Shown here piece after piece: positions 43,485 to 51,926 of a stretch of 64,000 nt of DNA (position 1 is the stretch's first letter; every line of letters begins with the position of its first letter). The notes beneath the pieces were generated by a model that had not been told where the DNA came from, did not search any database, and saw only the letters and a program-made list of their open reading frames with translations. Source of the DNA: G963665495 sp963665495 (GTDB lineage: Bacteria; Desulfobacterota; Desulfovibrionia; Desulfovibrionales; Desulfovibrionaceae); NCBI GenBank assembly GCA_963665495.1, contig OY762289.1, forward strand, positions 4,092,001-4,156,000. Reading direction: 5' to 3'. The position numbers and the translations under genes are program-made.

Positions 43485-44144
43485 TTATCTGCAGGAAGCG
43501 ATCATTCGCTCGACGATTCGTGCGGAATTGGCCTCGGCGGCTTCGTATTCGTCCACGCTCATGCCCGCGCCCAGAGCTATGTTTTTGCGCAGTTCGCGCG
43601 ATACCTGGTCGCCGGGCGCATGCGCGTCGTTGTTGATGACCAGTCTGGCACCGTGTTTACGCGCCATGCAGACCACATGCCCGTTGGACAACGAATGGCC
43701 CTTGCGTGTGGTAATTTCCAGGTGCACGCCCTTTTCGGCGGCCAGAGCGGTTTCCTCGTCGGTTATCAGACCCGGATGGGCCAGAACGTCCACTCCGGCC
43801 TCGATGGCGGCCAGGTTGGTGCCCTGGGACACGGGTTCCACCAGGGTTTCGCCGTGCACCACTACAATCTGCGCACCCAGCTCCCGGGCCCGGACCACGG
43901 TGGGTGCGATCAGCCCCGGCGGCACGTGGGTCACTTCCACTCCCAGAAAGCAGTCAATGCCCGCATAGGCCGAATAGCTTCCCGCCACTTTGGCCATATG
44001 CGTCAGAATCAGTTCCAGATTGCTGGCGTCCGCATGGTCGGTAAAGGCCACTGCCCTGTACCCGGCCACGCGCGCGCGTCTGAGCAGCTCGGCGGGAATC
44101 AGTTCGCCGTCGCTGAATGTCGTATGCGTATGCAGATCTATCAT
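43485..44144 (-). CDS. PHP-domain metal-dependent phosphoesterase
   Basis: 219 residues. The PHP motifs are clear: MIDLHTHTTFSDG (metal-binding His pair), AFTDHADASN, an internal GVEVTH strand, DVLAHPG and INNDAHAP. The family includes histidinol-phosphate phosphatase-like and nucleotide phosphoesterases; the substrate is uncertain. ATG 44144 begins at the conserved motif; GTG 44153 overlaps the preceding DUF151 stop (TGTGA) and is an alternative that would give coupling. No ribosome site is obvious for either. Confidence 0.87.
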   Translation of the reverse strand: MIDLHTHTTFSDGELIPAELLRRARVAGYRAVAFTDHADASNLELILTHMAKVAGSYSAYAGIDCFLGVEVTHVPPGLIAPTVVRARELGAQIVVVHGETLVEPVSQGTNLAAIEAGVDVLAHPGLITDEETALAAEKGVHLEITTRKGHSLSNGHVVCMARKHGARLVINNDAHAPGDQVSRELRKNIALGAGMSVDEYEAAEANSARIVERMIASCR

Positions 44145-44149
44145 TGCCG

Positions 44150-44644
44150 TCACATTTTGTATTTGGAGTCGTCGATGTTCAATTTTTCCAGCAGCTCATT
44201 CCATTTGTCGGCGTCGTTGGTATGCAGTACGGGCTTGCCGTCGATCTTCTTTTCCGTCTCGGCCTGCATCAGCACTTCCTCGTCCACGGAAATGGGCGCT
44301 TCAGCCCGCAAGGCCAGAGCAATGCCGTCCGAGGGCCTGCAGTCGATGCGTTTGCGCACTCCGCCCTGCTCCACTTCCACTTCCGCGTAGTAGGTGCCCT
44401 CTTTCAAGGAAATCACGTTCACGGCCATGACCTTGGCGTCCAGAGTGCTTATGGCGGAAAGCAGCAAATCGTGCGTCATGGGACGCGGCAATTTGACGCC
44501 GTTCAGAGCCAGCGAAATGGCCATCGCTTCCATGGCGCCTATCCAGATGGGCAGCACCGATTTTTCTTCCTTATCCTTAAGCACCAACACAGGAACTTGC
44601 GTATCCTCGTCCAGGGCCAGTCCATAGACTTTCATTTCTACCAT
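44150..44644 (-). CDS. DUF151 / bifunctional nuclease family protein
   Basis: 164 residues of the DUF151 (BFN) fold: MKVYGLALDEDTQVPVLVLKDKEEKSVLPIWIG and DCRPSDGIALALRAEAPI are the family's conserved blocks. Some members have nuclease activity, but the general role is not established. ATG 44644 overlaps the miaB stop by 7 nt, with AGGTGA before it; ATG 44635 is an alternative. It lies in the set miaB-DUF151-PHP-sirtuin, which suggests a shared transcript rather than a shared pathway. Confidence 0.88.
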   Translation of the reverse strand: MVEMKVYGLALDEDTQVPVLVLKDKEEKSVLPIWIGAMEAMAISLALNGVKLPRPMTHDLLLSAISTLDAKVMAVNVISLKEGTYYAEVEVEQGGVRKRIDCRPSDGIALALRAEAPISVDEEVLMQAETEKKIDGKPVLHTNDADKWNELLEKLNIDDSKYKM

Positions 44645-46050
44645 GGCTCACCTGTCGCTTTCCCAAAAAGTGAGTGTTTCTTTGCCGCTACAATCCCTGC
44701 GGGGACGATTTTCCCCGTCAGTCCGGCCAGTACCGGTGGCATGGCCGTCCCCTGTTCGGAGCAATGTTGCCAGTCCGTCGGAGCGGGCCAGCACAGGTTC
44801 ACAACGCGGCCGTGCGCATCGCGCCCGCGCAGGGAAATTTGCCCCGGCGCATCCCTGCCGGGAAGATTCTGTTTTTTGCTCACCCCTTCGAGCAACACCT
44901 GAACCTCCGTGCCCACGGTTCTGGCCAGGGCGCGGCGCGTCAGCTCCGCCTGCAGGGTCTGCAAACGGGCCAGGCGCTCGGCCTTGACCTCCTCGGGGAC
45001 CTTGAAGTCCATCCGTTCCGCCCGTACGCCGGGCCTGTCGCAATACTGAAACGAAAAACTCGCCTCAAAAGCCACTTCCTTCATTACCCGGATAGTTTCC
45101 GCAAAATCCGCTTCCGTCTCACCGGGAAAACCCACAATGAAATCCGTACTCAGGGTAATCTCCGGACGCGCCCGCCGTAATGCTTCCACCAGAGACAGGT
45201 AACGCTTCAGGTCATAACGCCTTCCCATGGCACGCAAAATAGTATCCGAACCCGACTGCAGGGGCAAATGCAGCTGCGGACAAAGTTCCGGCAATTCGCC
45301 GAAGGCCGCAATGACCTCTTCGGAAAGATCTTTGGGGTGCGACGTGACGAAACGCACCCGCTCCACTCCGGAAATGGCCGCCACCTGCCGCAGCAGGGAA
45401 GCGAAACTGACGCCATCGCCGCCCTTGTCCAGCCCGTAGGAGTTGACATTCTGCCCCAGCAGAGTGACCTCGCGCGCGCCGTGGTCCGCCAGCTGCCGGC
45501 ATTCCTCCAGGATGGCCGTGCTGGTACGGGATTTCTGCCGTCCGCGTACGTAGGGAACAATGCAGTAGGCGCAAAAATTGTCGCAGCCCTGCATGATGTT
45601 CACAAAAGCCTGTACCGCTCCCGCCGGACGTTGCTGCGCGTAGCTCGGACGCTCGGCATAGGACTCGGAAAAATCCAGAAGGCTTATCCGCAGGCCGGGA
45701 TTTTCCTGAAGCCGCTCTATGGCCTGGGGCGCCATGGACACGCCGTCTCCGCCGAACACCAGCCGGACAAAGGGAAAACGCTCCAGAAAACGCTTGCCGA
45801 TCTGCTGGGCCACGCAACCGCCCACGGCCACAAAGACCTCCGGATCCTGCTCCCAATAGGCTTTCAAACGTCCAAGCAGACTGTATACCTTCAGTTCGGG
45901 CTTTTCCCGAACGCTGCAGGTATTGAGAATATATATTTTGGCCTGGCCCAGTTCCGCCGGCTTCAAACCCCGCTCGCGCAGAGCGCGATCCAGCCATTCG
46001 GAATCATTGGCGTTCATCTGGCAGCCAAAAGTGATGATATGATAAGTCAT
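44638..46050 (-). CDS. miaB: tRNA-2-methylthio-N6-dimethylallyladenosine synthase MiaB
   Basis: 470 residues in the MiaB order: N-terminal UPF0004 domain (MTYHIITFGCQMNANDSEW, with its cysteines) and the radical SAM motif CDNFCAYCIVPYVRG (C-x3-C-x2-C). A methyl-thiotransferase core (FVTSHPKDLSEEVI, SGSDTILRAMGR) and a C-terminal TRAM-like segment follow. It adds the methylthio group to i6A37 of tRNAs reading U-starting codons, using two 4Fe-4S clusters. ATG 46050 starts at the conserved N-terminus. The C-terminal tail is somewhat longer than usual and ends with an unusual HSLFGKATG sequence. Confidence 0.94.
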   Translation of the reverse strand: MTYHIITFGCQMNANDSEWLDRALRERGLKPAELGQAKIYILNTCSVREKPELKVYSLLGRLKAYWEQDPEVFVAVGGCVAQQIGKRFLERFPFVRLVFGGDGVSMAPQAIERLQENPGLRISLLDFSESYAERPSYAQQRPAGAVQAFVNIMQGCDNFCAYCIVPYVRGRQKSRTSTAILEECRQLADHGAREVTLLGQNVNSYGLDKGGDGVSFASLLRQVAAISGVERVRFVTSHPKDLSEEVIAAFGELPELCPQLHLPLQSGSDTILRAMGRRYDLKRYLSLVEALRRARPEITLSTDFIVGFPGETEADFAETIRVMKEVAFEASFSFQYCDRPGVRAERMDFKVPEEVKAERLARLQTLQAELTRRALARTVGTEVQVLLEGVSKKQNLPGRDAPGQISLRGRDAHGRVVNLCWPAPTDWQHCSEQGTAMPPVLAGLTGKIVPAGIVAAKKHSLFGKATGEPW

Positions 46051-46232
46051 AAATAATCCGATCCAAAGCTGCATTCTATGGCCGACTCAAGGTTTCTTGA
46101 GTCGTCTTATACACAACATACCATGCCTTCTGTACGGGCATCAAGGCCGGTTACAGCAAATTTCCCGGCCGAAGTGCTTATATTGGACCCGATACGGGCT
46201 TTGTCAAGGGAAAGGAAAAACAGGAGGGACCT
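46051..46232. other. gap upstream of miaB
   Basis: Contains a short hairpin GACTCAAG / CTTGAGTC at 46084-46103, likely near the miaB promoter or the terminator of the upstream gene. No gene seen. Confidence 0.4.
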
Positions 46233-46413
46233 ATGGAAAACGTCATTTCCGACACATCTCAGCGCCGCAATTGCATCTCAGACAAACTTTTTTGGAGGCT
46301 TTTTCGACATTCCGGCGGGCCCGAACAGTGTCCATCCCTATCAACGCATTTCCGGAGTCCATGCCCTGCCGGAGTCTACGAAACCTCCGCAAATTACAAC
46401 GACGCAGCTTTAG
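46233..46413 (+). CDS. possible small gene needing a -1 frameshift
   Basis: A strong ribosome site (AGGAGGGACC) precedes ATG 46233. The frame starts MENVISDTSQRRNCISDKL. Shifting back one base at the TTTTTT run (about 46281-46287) continues FFGGFFDIPAGPNSVHPYQRISGVHALPESTKPPQITTTQL to a stop at 46413, about 60 residues. Without the shift the frame runs on with less natural sequence into the end of the opposite gene. It is either a frameshifted small protein, a pseudogene, or a sequencing indel. Function unknown. Confidence 0.3.
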
Positions 46414-48781
46414 CCAAAGCGTCCTGGGCCTCGCGATTCTTGCCCTGGCGGTCGTAAATTCGCGAAAGTTCGATCCAGGAGCTTTTTTGCTCGGGACGGA
46501 TGGTCACACTCTGCTTGGCCAGAGACTCGGCCACCTGCGTATCGTCGCCGTTTTCCAGATAGAGCCTGGCCAGCAGTCCCAGAGCCAGGGCATCCTTGGG
46601 ATCATACAACAGCGCCTGGTGCAAGTGTTCGCGCGCCTCTTCCGAATTGTTCAGCTTCAGCGCCAGGCGGGCCATATGCCGGTGGGTCAGACCGCGCCCC
46701 TCTTCCATTCCGGAAGCCTTTTTGAACAACCCGCGGGCCTTGTCCAGGTCGCCGGTCTTTTCCGCAAGCTGGCCGAGCCGGATCAGGCTGAAAACATGTT
46801 TTGCATCCAGCTCCAGGCAGCGTTCATAGGACGTACGCGCTTTTTCTGTTTCACCGAGTTGCTGGTAAATATGGCCGAGGTTGTAAATGGCCATCAAATC
46901 CGCCGCATCCCGCTCCATGACCTCCTCGAACTGCCGCCGCGCGTCGTCAAGCTTGCCCAGCCGCGCCAGGCAGATCCCCAGGGAGTTACGCGCCAGGTTG
47001 TTGGCGGCGTCCGCCAGCAACGCCAGCTTGTATTCTTCCAGCGCCCCGTACAGATCCCCCTGGCTGAAGAGCTTGTCCGCGCTGATGTTCTGCGCCAGCG
47101 AATCGAACATCCCCACATGGGGTTCGGGCAGCAGCAGCGCGTAATCCAGGGCCTTGCGGCAGTTTTCCAGAATATCGGCCTTTTTGAAATTCAAATGCGG
47201 ATACGCAGCGATACCCACGGCGGTCTGGATGCCGTGCTCAGTGTTCAGGCCCGTACAGAAATCCTTGTAGCCCTGCAGCAGTTCGTCCGCGTCCGTGTCG
47301 GCGTGGAATAGCATCACGCTGTGCAGGCTGAAGCGGCTGGCAGGCAGATCCGCGCCGAAGCGCTGGCGCGCCAGGGCCACCACCTGCTCGGCGTTCTGTT
47401 CGGCCAGTTCGTGCATCCGGGCGCCCGCGTCGGATCCCGCGGGCTGCAGCCGGACAAGACTGAGCTGAAAGCGCTGGCAGGATTCGCGCCTGGTGGCGAA
47501 CATGGCCAAAAATTCGCGGAACGGCAGCAATCCGGCGGAGTTCTCCCCTTCCGCCTGATCCATCTCCGCCCAGAGTCCGGACGGCGCTTCGCCCAGCAGG
47601 GTCAGCCGGTCCCCGGCCTGGATGCAAATGGTGGGATCCAGCTGGTGCACCAACTCGCCACGAGCGCTCGTGTCATCCACCTGCACCAGCACCACCTCGG
47701 CCTTGTGCGGCACCTCGGAATCGGCCCTGTGCTGCGCGCCCCAGACCAGAAAACGCTGGCCTTTCACCGCGCCGGTGATACGTCCGACGGAAAGCAAAAA
47801 TTGATTATAGGGCAGCAGTTCCTTGACCAGGCCGCCCTGCTTGATGATCCGCGAAAAAGGCAGCACCTTTTCCACGCCGGGTTCAGAAGCTGCCTCGGCC
47901 GCGCATTGGGCTTTGCGCAACAGCTCGCGAGCCTGCTCGGCCAGCGATCGTTCGAAGGCGGCGCCTTCCATGTCCCTCGGAAAATGAGCCATGCCCACGG
48001 AACAGGCCGCGCCCACCTCTTCGCCGGTCAGATCATGCGTACGGGTCCGGCTTTGAAGTTCGGCCACCAGATTGTGCGCCAGCTGTACCACGCCGTTGCC
48101 CGCGGCCTCGGGCAGAATCAGGGCGAATCCGTTGTCCGCTACCCTTCCGCAGACCGCCTGGCCGGGCGTCAGCTGCTCGATGGTCCGGGCCAGATCCCGC
48201 AGCAGCTCCTCGGCCAGTAAAAAGCCGAACCGGCGCTGCAGACCGCGCATCCCCTGAATGCGAATCCAGAATACCCGTACGCCTGCTTTGTAGGCCGGGG
48301 CTTCCAGGCCGTCCTTGCCCTCCATGCTCGGGCTCAGACAGGCGCAGACTCCTTCCATCTCGCGTTCCAGCAGGGAAACAAAGGGCTCCCGCGCCAGCAG
48401 TCCGGTCTGGGCGCAGCGGATGGAGCGTTTGTACAGCAGCAGCTTTTCCACGCATACGCTTCCCATGCGGCTCAACAGCGGCAGCATGCTCTTGGGCGCG
48501 CGCATCCGCACGCCCCGTGCCTGAAAAATTCCCAGCAGTTCGCCGCCCAGAGCCAGCGGCACCAGCAGCTTGCGTTCGTCGGGCAGATATTCGGCGCGCC
48601 AGCCCGCGCCTTCCTTTTCCGGCCGCATGTTCGCGGGCGGATTCTGCGGAAAATACAGGCTGTGCGATTCGAAAGACACAAACGACGCCACCTCGCGTTC
48701 GAGCAACTTCTCGTACGTGATGCAATCTTGGCGCGTGAGGCGAATGACCTGGTTCGTGAACACATTGTCGGGCTGGAGCAT
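46394..48781 (-). CDS. degenerate GGDEF-domain protein with C-terminal TPR repeats
   Basis: 795 residues. The N-terminal 120 or so look like a GAF-type region. Residues about 135-300 resemble a diguanylate cyclase, but the GGDEF site reads ADNGF, so it is catalytically dead by inference. A second cyclase-like part near 440-560 (LLPFREFLAMFATR, YKDFCTGLNTEHGIQTAVGIAAYP) is similarly degenerate. The C-terminal 230 residues are five or so TPR units (LYGALEEYKLALLADAANNLARNSLGICLARLG). A scaffold that senses c-di-GMP or binds other proteins is likely. ATG 48781 follows AGGAAGGGA; the TTG further upstream lacks a ribosome site. Confidence 0.85.
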   Translation of the reverse strand: MLQPDNVFTNQVIRLTRQDCITYEKLLEREVASFVSFESHSLYFPQNPPANMRPEKEGAGWRAEYLPDERKLLVPLALGGELLGIFQARGVRMRAPKSMLPLLSRMGSVCVEKLLLYKRSIRCAQTGLLAREPFVSLLEREMEGVCACLSPSMEGKDGLEAPAYKAGVRVFWIRIQGMRGLQRRFGFLLAEELLRDLARTIEQLTPGQAVCGRVADNGFALILPEAAGNGVVQLAHNLVAELQSRTRTHDLTGEEVGAACSVGMAHFPRDMEGAAFERSLAEQARELLRKAQCAAEAASEPGVEKVLPFSRIIKQGGLVKELLPYNQFLLSVGRITGAVKGQRFLVWGAQHRADSEVPHKAEVVLVQVDDTSARGELVHQLDPTICIQAGDRLTLLGEAPSGLWAEMDQAEGENSAGLLPFREFLAMFATRRESCQRFQLSLVRLQPAGSDAGARMHELAEQNAEQVVALARQRFGADLPASRFSLHSVMLFHADTDADELLQGYKDFCTGLNTEHGIQTAVGIAAYPHLNFKKADILENCRKALDYALLLPEPHVGMFDSLAQNISADKLFSQGDLYGALEEYKLALLADAANNLARNSLGICLARLGKLDDARRQFEEVMERDAADLMAIYNLGHIYQQLGETEKARTSYERCLELDAKHVFSLIRLGQLAEKTGDLDKARGLFKKASGMEEGRGLTHRHMARLALKLNNSEEAREHLHQALLYDPKDALALGLLARLYLENGDDTQVAESLAKQSVTIRPEQKSSWIELSRIYDRQGKNREAQDALAKAASL

Positions 48782-48894
48782 GGGGGGTCCCTTCCTGGCG
48801 GCAAATTTTTCTAGATAAATACTAGAAAAGTCCGTTTTTTGCAAGAGAGGTTCCTTGAAAAGCTTACAGTCCGTGGCAACACTCGGGGATGTGC

Positions 48895-50547
48895 TCAGAA
48901 TTTCTTGCGCCGGAAAATCGTGATGGCGAAAAACAAGCCCAGCGCACCCGAGATGAGGAACCCGATGACGCCCAGGGCCGGATAACCGAATAACAGGGGA
49001 TGCAGTCCGGTGGTGATCAACAGAGAAGACCCCACGAACAGGGCTCCTAGGATAACGGCCAGGGCCAGCCGCTCGCTGGCCTGATCCAGGGTCGCACGAA
49101 TGCCTTCCAGGTTCTCATGCTTGAAACGGACGCTGACTTCGCCCTGCTCGAGCTTTTTAAAGAGTATGTCCAGCCGTTCGGGCAAAGAACGCTGCAGGTC
49201 CAGAAAGCCCGTCAGCATATTGCGTAGCGTACGCGCGCCCCTTCGCAGCGAATAGCGCTCGCGGGCCAGCTGTTTGAACAAAGGGGCTGTTTCGGTGATG
49301 GAGTTGACCTCGGGCGAAAGTACGCGCGCCAGACCTTCGGTGGTCAGGATCGCTTTGCCCAGCATGGTCAGAGAGGGCGGAAAGCTCAGACCGTATTTGT
49401 CCACCGCGTGCTGGAGTTCCTGCAGCAGCTGCCCGATGTGGATATCCTTGCAGGGCGTATTCAATCCGAGGTCCAGAATATCCAGCACCTCCTGCTCCAC
49501 AGCCAGGGTGTTCACATTGCGCCCCTTGGCCGAGAGCCGGAACAACACGTTGACCACCCGTTCGCTGTCCCGCTCGGAGGCGGCCAGCAGCAGGTCCACC
49601 AGGGCGTGGCGCATATTGCTTGTCAAACGCCCGACCATGCCCCAGTCCAGCAGCGCCACCTTGCCCTCTGGCAGAAACAGCACATTGCCGGGATGCGGAT
49701 CGGCATGAAAAAAGCCGTCCCCCATGGCCTGGCGGGTCAGGGCGCGCAGCGTTACCGACGCCCAGCGCGCGCGGGTTTCCTCGGGTTCGTCGCGAATCGC
49801 GTCCAGAATTTTGCCGCGCATCATTTCCATGGTGATGATGCGGTCGTTGGAATACTCCATGAACACGGCTGGGATCAGGACTTCGGGCATGTCCCTGTGG
49901 TTGTTGCGCGCCATACGCATGTTGCGGACTTCGTAGCCGTAATCCAGCTCGCGCAGCAGTCCTTTGCGCAGTTCGGCCACGATGGCCGGGAGGTCATGGT
50001 TGCGCAGGGCGCTGATCCGCCCGTCCAGCAGGTCGGCCAGAGTGACCAGGATCTGCAGATCCAGCTCCATGGTCCGGCGCATGCCGGGTTTGAGCACCTT
50101 GACGGCGGTTTCCACACCCTCTTTGCGCAGCACGGCCCGGTGCACCTGCCCCAGGGACGCCGCGGCCAGAGGCTGCGGATCGAATTCGGAATACACTGCA
50201 TCCAGCGGACGGCCAAGGGCCTCGCCTACCAGTTTCCGGACTTCCTCGAACGGCGCTGCCGGAGCCTGGTCCTGCAGGTGCCGCAATTCATCGCACAGGG
50301 GCGCGGGCACCAGATCCGGACGCATGGAAAGAATCTGCCCCAGCTTCATGAAGGTGGGGCCCAGCTCCTCCAGCATCAGCCGTACGCGCGCAAAGGCATG
50401 CTCCTGCGCATAGGGGCCTTCGCGTTCGCGTTTGAACATGCCTGTGGGCAGCCCGATACGCTCCACCGTATCATGAAAACCGTATTTGAAAAGCGTCAGA
50501 ACGATCTCATTGAAACGGCCGATCTGTTTGAGGGCGCTCAGTTCCAT
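48895..50547 (-). CDS. UbiB/ABC1-family protein kinase-like
   Basis: 550 residues. The family's KxGQ motif appears in FMKLGQILSMRPDLVP, then DQAPAAPFEEVRKLV. Nucleotide-site segments include ASLGQVHRAVLRKEGVETAVKVLKPGM, HADPHPGNVLFLPEGKVALLDWGMVG and two C-terminal transmembrane helices. UbiB/Coq8 proteins support quinone biosynthesis, probably by extracting lipid intermediates with ATP. In an anaerobe it may serve menaquinone synthesis, which is inference. ATG 50547 follows AGGCGG; the longer frame lacks a ribosome site. Confidence 0.91.
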   Translation of the reverse strand: MELSALKQIGRFNEIVLTLFKYGFHDTVERIGLPTGMFKREREGPYAQEHAFARVRLMLEELGPTFMKLGQILSMRPDLVPAPLCDELRHLQDQAPAAPFEEVRKLVGEALGRPLDAVYSEFDPQPLAAASLGQVHRAVLRKEGVETAVKVLKPGMRRTMELDLQILVTLADLLDGRISALRNHDLPAIVAELRKGLLRELDYGYEVRNMRMARNNHRDMPEVLIPAVFMEYSNDRIITMEMMRGKILDAIRDEPEETRARWASVTLRALTRQAMGDGFFHADPHPGNVLFLPEGKVALLDWGMVGRLTSNMRHALVDLLLAASERDSERVVNVLFRLSAKGRNVNTLAVEQEVLDILDLGLNTPCKDIHIGQLLQELQHAVDKYGLSFPPSLTMLGKAILTTEGLARVLSPEVNSITETAPLFKQLARERYSLRRGARTLRNMLTGFLDLQRSLPERLDILFKKLEQGEVSVRFKHENLEGIRATLDQASERLALAVILGALFVGSSLLITTGLHPLLFGYPALGVIGFLISGALGLFFAITIFRRKKF

Positions 50548-50650
50548 TTTCCGCCTCGTGTTTGCAGCCGTTGCGGCCTGTCTGTGTTGCCACAGGCCAT
50601 GGAGCTTCAATTATACGCATTTCGACCGGAAAAACGCAATGCGTCAGTCC

Positions 50651-50686
50651 CGGATATGTGCCCGAATATGTGCCCGAATATGTGTT
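50651..50686. repeat. 12-bp tandem repeat, three units
   Basis: CGGATATGTGCC, CGAATATGTGCC, CGAATATGTGTT in direct succession, between the divergent UbiB and membrane-protein genes. A simple slipped-strand repeat or spacing element; no function seen. Confidence 0.7.
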
Positions 50687-50849
50687 TGACCCTGCCGCCT
50701 GATTTTTTATGGAAATGAGGCCCTTGATTTGACAGGGCGAAAGGCATATATGCTGTCTTTTGCGTGCGCCCCGGATATATTCAGATAAACAATGCGCTAT
50801 TTATTACACGGGCGCGAAATTCAAACCAACAAGCAAGCGAGGTGCTGGA

Positions 50850-51500
50850 ATGTTTGACTCCGGCAAATCTGACAGGTTGACGAACCTCTTCCTGCGATTC
50901 GGTAAAATAACTTCACTGGGCATAGCGTCCCTGTGTCTTATCCTCTTTGTCATCGGGCTGTTCATGTATCTTGGAGCCGCTCCGGACAGGCTTCAGGAGC
51001 CGGAATTTGATGAATTTTTGCCTTACCTGGATGTTTCCAATCAGAGCCAGAAAGAACTCGACTTTTCCCTGATCGACACCAAACGGGCGGTCACCAACAA
51101 GTACGATTCGCATATCAAGAACATCATCAAAGACTATAATCTGGATACCGGAACCTATGAAACCATCGTGGAATGGATGGCCGGTACGCCTATCAACCGC
51201 AGAACGCGTTTTGTGGATGGTCTTTATGACTTTCTGGGTGGCTACAAAGAATGGCTCGGACAGCAGAAGGACCTGAACCTCGAAGGTGTGGACCAGAAAG
51301 CCCTTTTCATGACCATGGCCAACAAATACAACAAGATTTTCTCTGAACTCGTGCGCCAGGAAAAAGGGCGCTGGGACGCATCCTACAAAGAACGTACGTA
51401 TATTCTGATGCTGCTCTGTTTTTCGCTGATCTTTCTGGTGCTTTTCCTGATGGTTCCCATTTTGATCAAAATCGAGGAAAACACGCGGTTTTTCCGATAA
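50850..51500 (+). CDS. two-transmembrane-helix protein, unknown function
   Basis: 216 residues from ATG 50850, which follows GAGGTG. Helix one (KITSLGIASLCLILFVIGLFMYLGA, about 21-45), a polar 130-residue periplasmic or cytoplasmic domain with many Lys, Asp and Tyr, and a C-terminal helix (YILMLLCFSLIFLVLFLMVPILIKI). The N-terminus is cytoplasmic if the positive-inside rule holds. I do not recognise the family. It stands alone, with a terminator after it. Confidence 0.83.
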   Translation: MFDSGKSDRLTNLFLRFGKITSLGIASLCLILFVIGLFMYLGAAPDRLQEPEFDEFLPYLDVSNQSQKELDFSLIDTKRAVTNKYDSHIKNIIKDYNLDTGTYETIVEWMAGTPINRRTRFVDGLYDFLGGYKEWLGQQKDLNLEGVDQKALFMTMANKYNKIFSELVRQEKGRWDASYKERTYILMLLCFSLIFLVLFLMVPILIKIEENTRFFR

Positions 51501-51526
51501 TGCAGCCCATCTGCCGTGTCTTTCCA

Positions 51527-51561
51527 TCGCCTGCCGAAGCGTTTCGGCAGGCGATTTTTTT
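51527..51561 (+). terminator. terminator after the two-helix protein gene
   Basis: Perfect 12-bp arms TCGCCTGCCGAA / TTCGGCAGGCGA, loop GCGT, followed by a run of T. Confidence 0.92.
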
Positions 51562-51610
51562 TGAACCAAAGGCAACAGCCCGACTGTTTTTTCCAGGCTA
51601 AAAAGTAAAA

Positions 51611-51810
51611 GAGCCCCCAACGGGGCGAAATAAATGAAGCCCAGGGCAACGCCCTGGGGAAGACAATCCGTTAAAAATGAGCCCTGAATGGGCGACATGG
51701 CGGGACAACAATCCTTTGCCATGTCGCCCATTCAGGGCTCTACCATACGCGTGGCACTCTTTCCTAGGGTTGCATCCCAGGCTTTATTTATGTCGCCCTG
51801 TTGGGGCTTG
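51611..51810. repeat. compound inverted repeat of four AGCCC-GGGCGACAT units
   Basis: Unit A (51611-51635, AGCCCCCAACGGGGCGAAAT) and unit B (51679-51701, GAGCCCTGAATGGGCGACAT) face units C (51718-51740, exact 23-bp complement of B) and D (51783-51810, imperfect complement of A, reading AGCCCCAACAGGGCGACATA). Between A and B lies the palindrome CCCAGGGCAACGCCCTGGG, and a decayed counterpart lies between C and D. The whole is one nested, about 200-bp hairpin with no coding frame. It looks like a MITE- or REP-like dispersed element. Confidence 0.8.
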
Positions 51811-51926
51811 AAACAAAGAAAAGATCTTGTTTTTCACTTCCTTCTTGTAAACTCTTTTGAAACATCAATTGGAAATTCTGATTTATAATTGGAATGATAT
51901 GCAACAGCGCTTTCCCATTAAAAACA

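Noticed and set aside
49408..50718. Long plus-strand frame (436 codons) opposite the UbiB-like gene
   Set aside because: Shadow of the real gene; low-complexity composition and no conserved motif.
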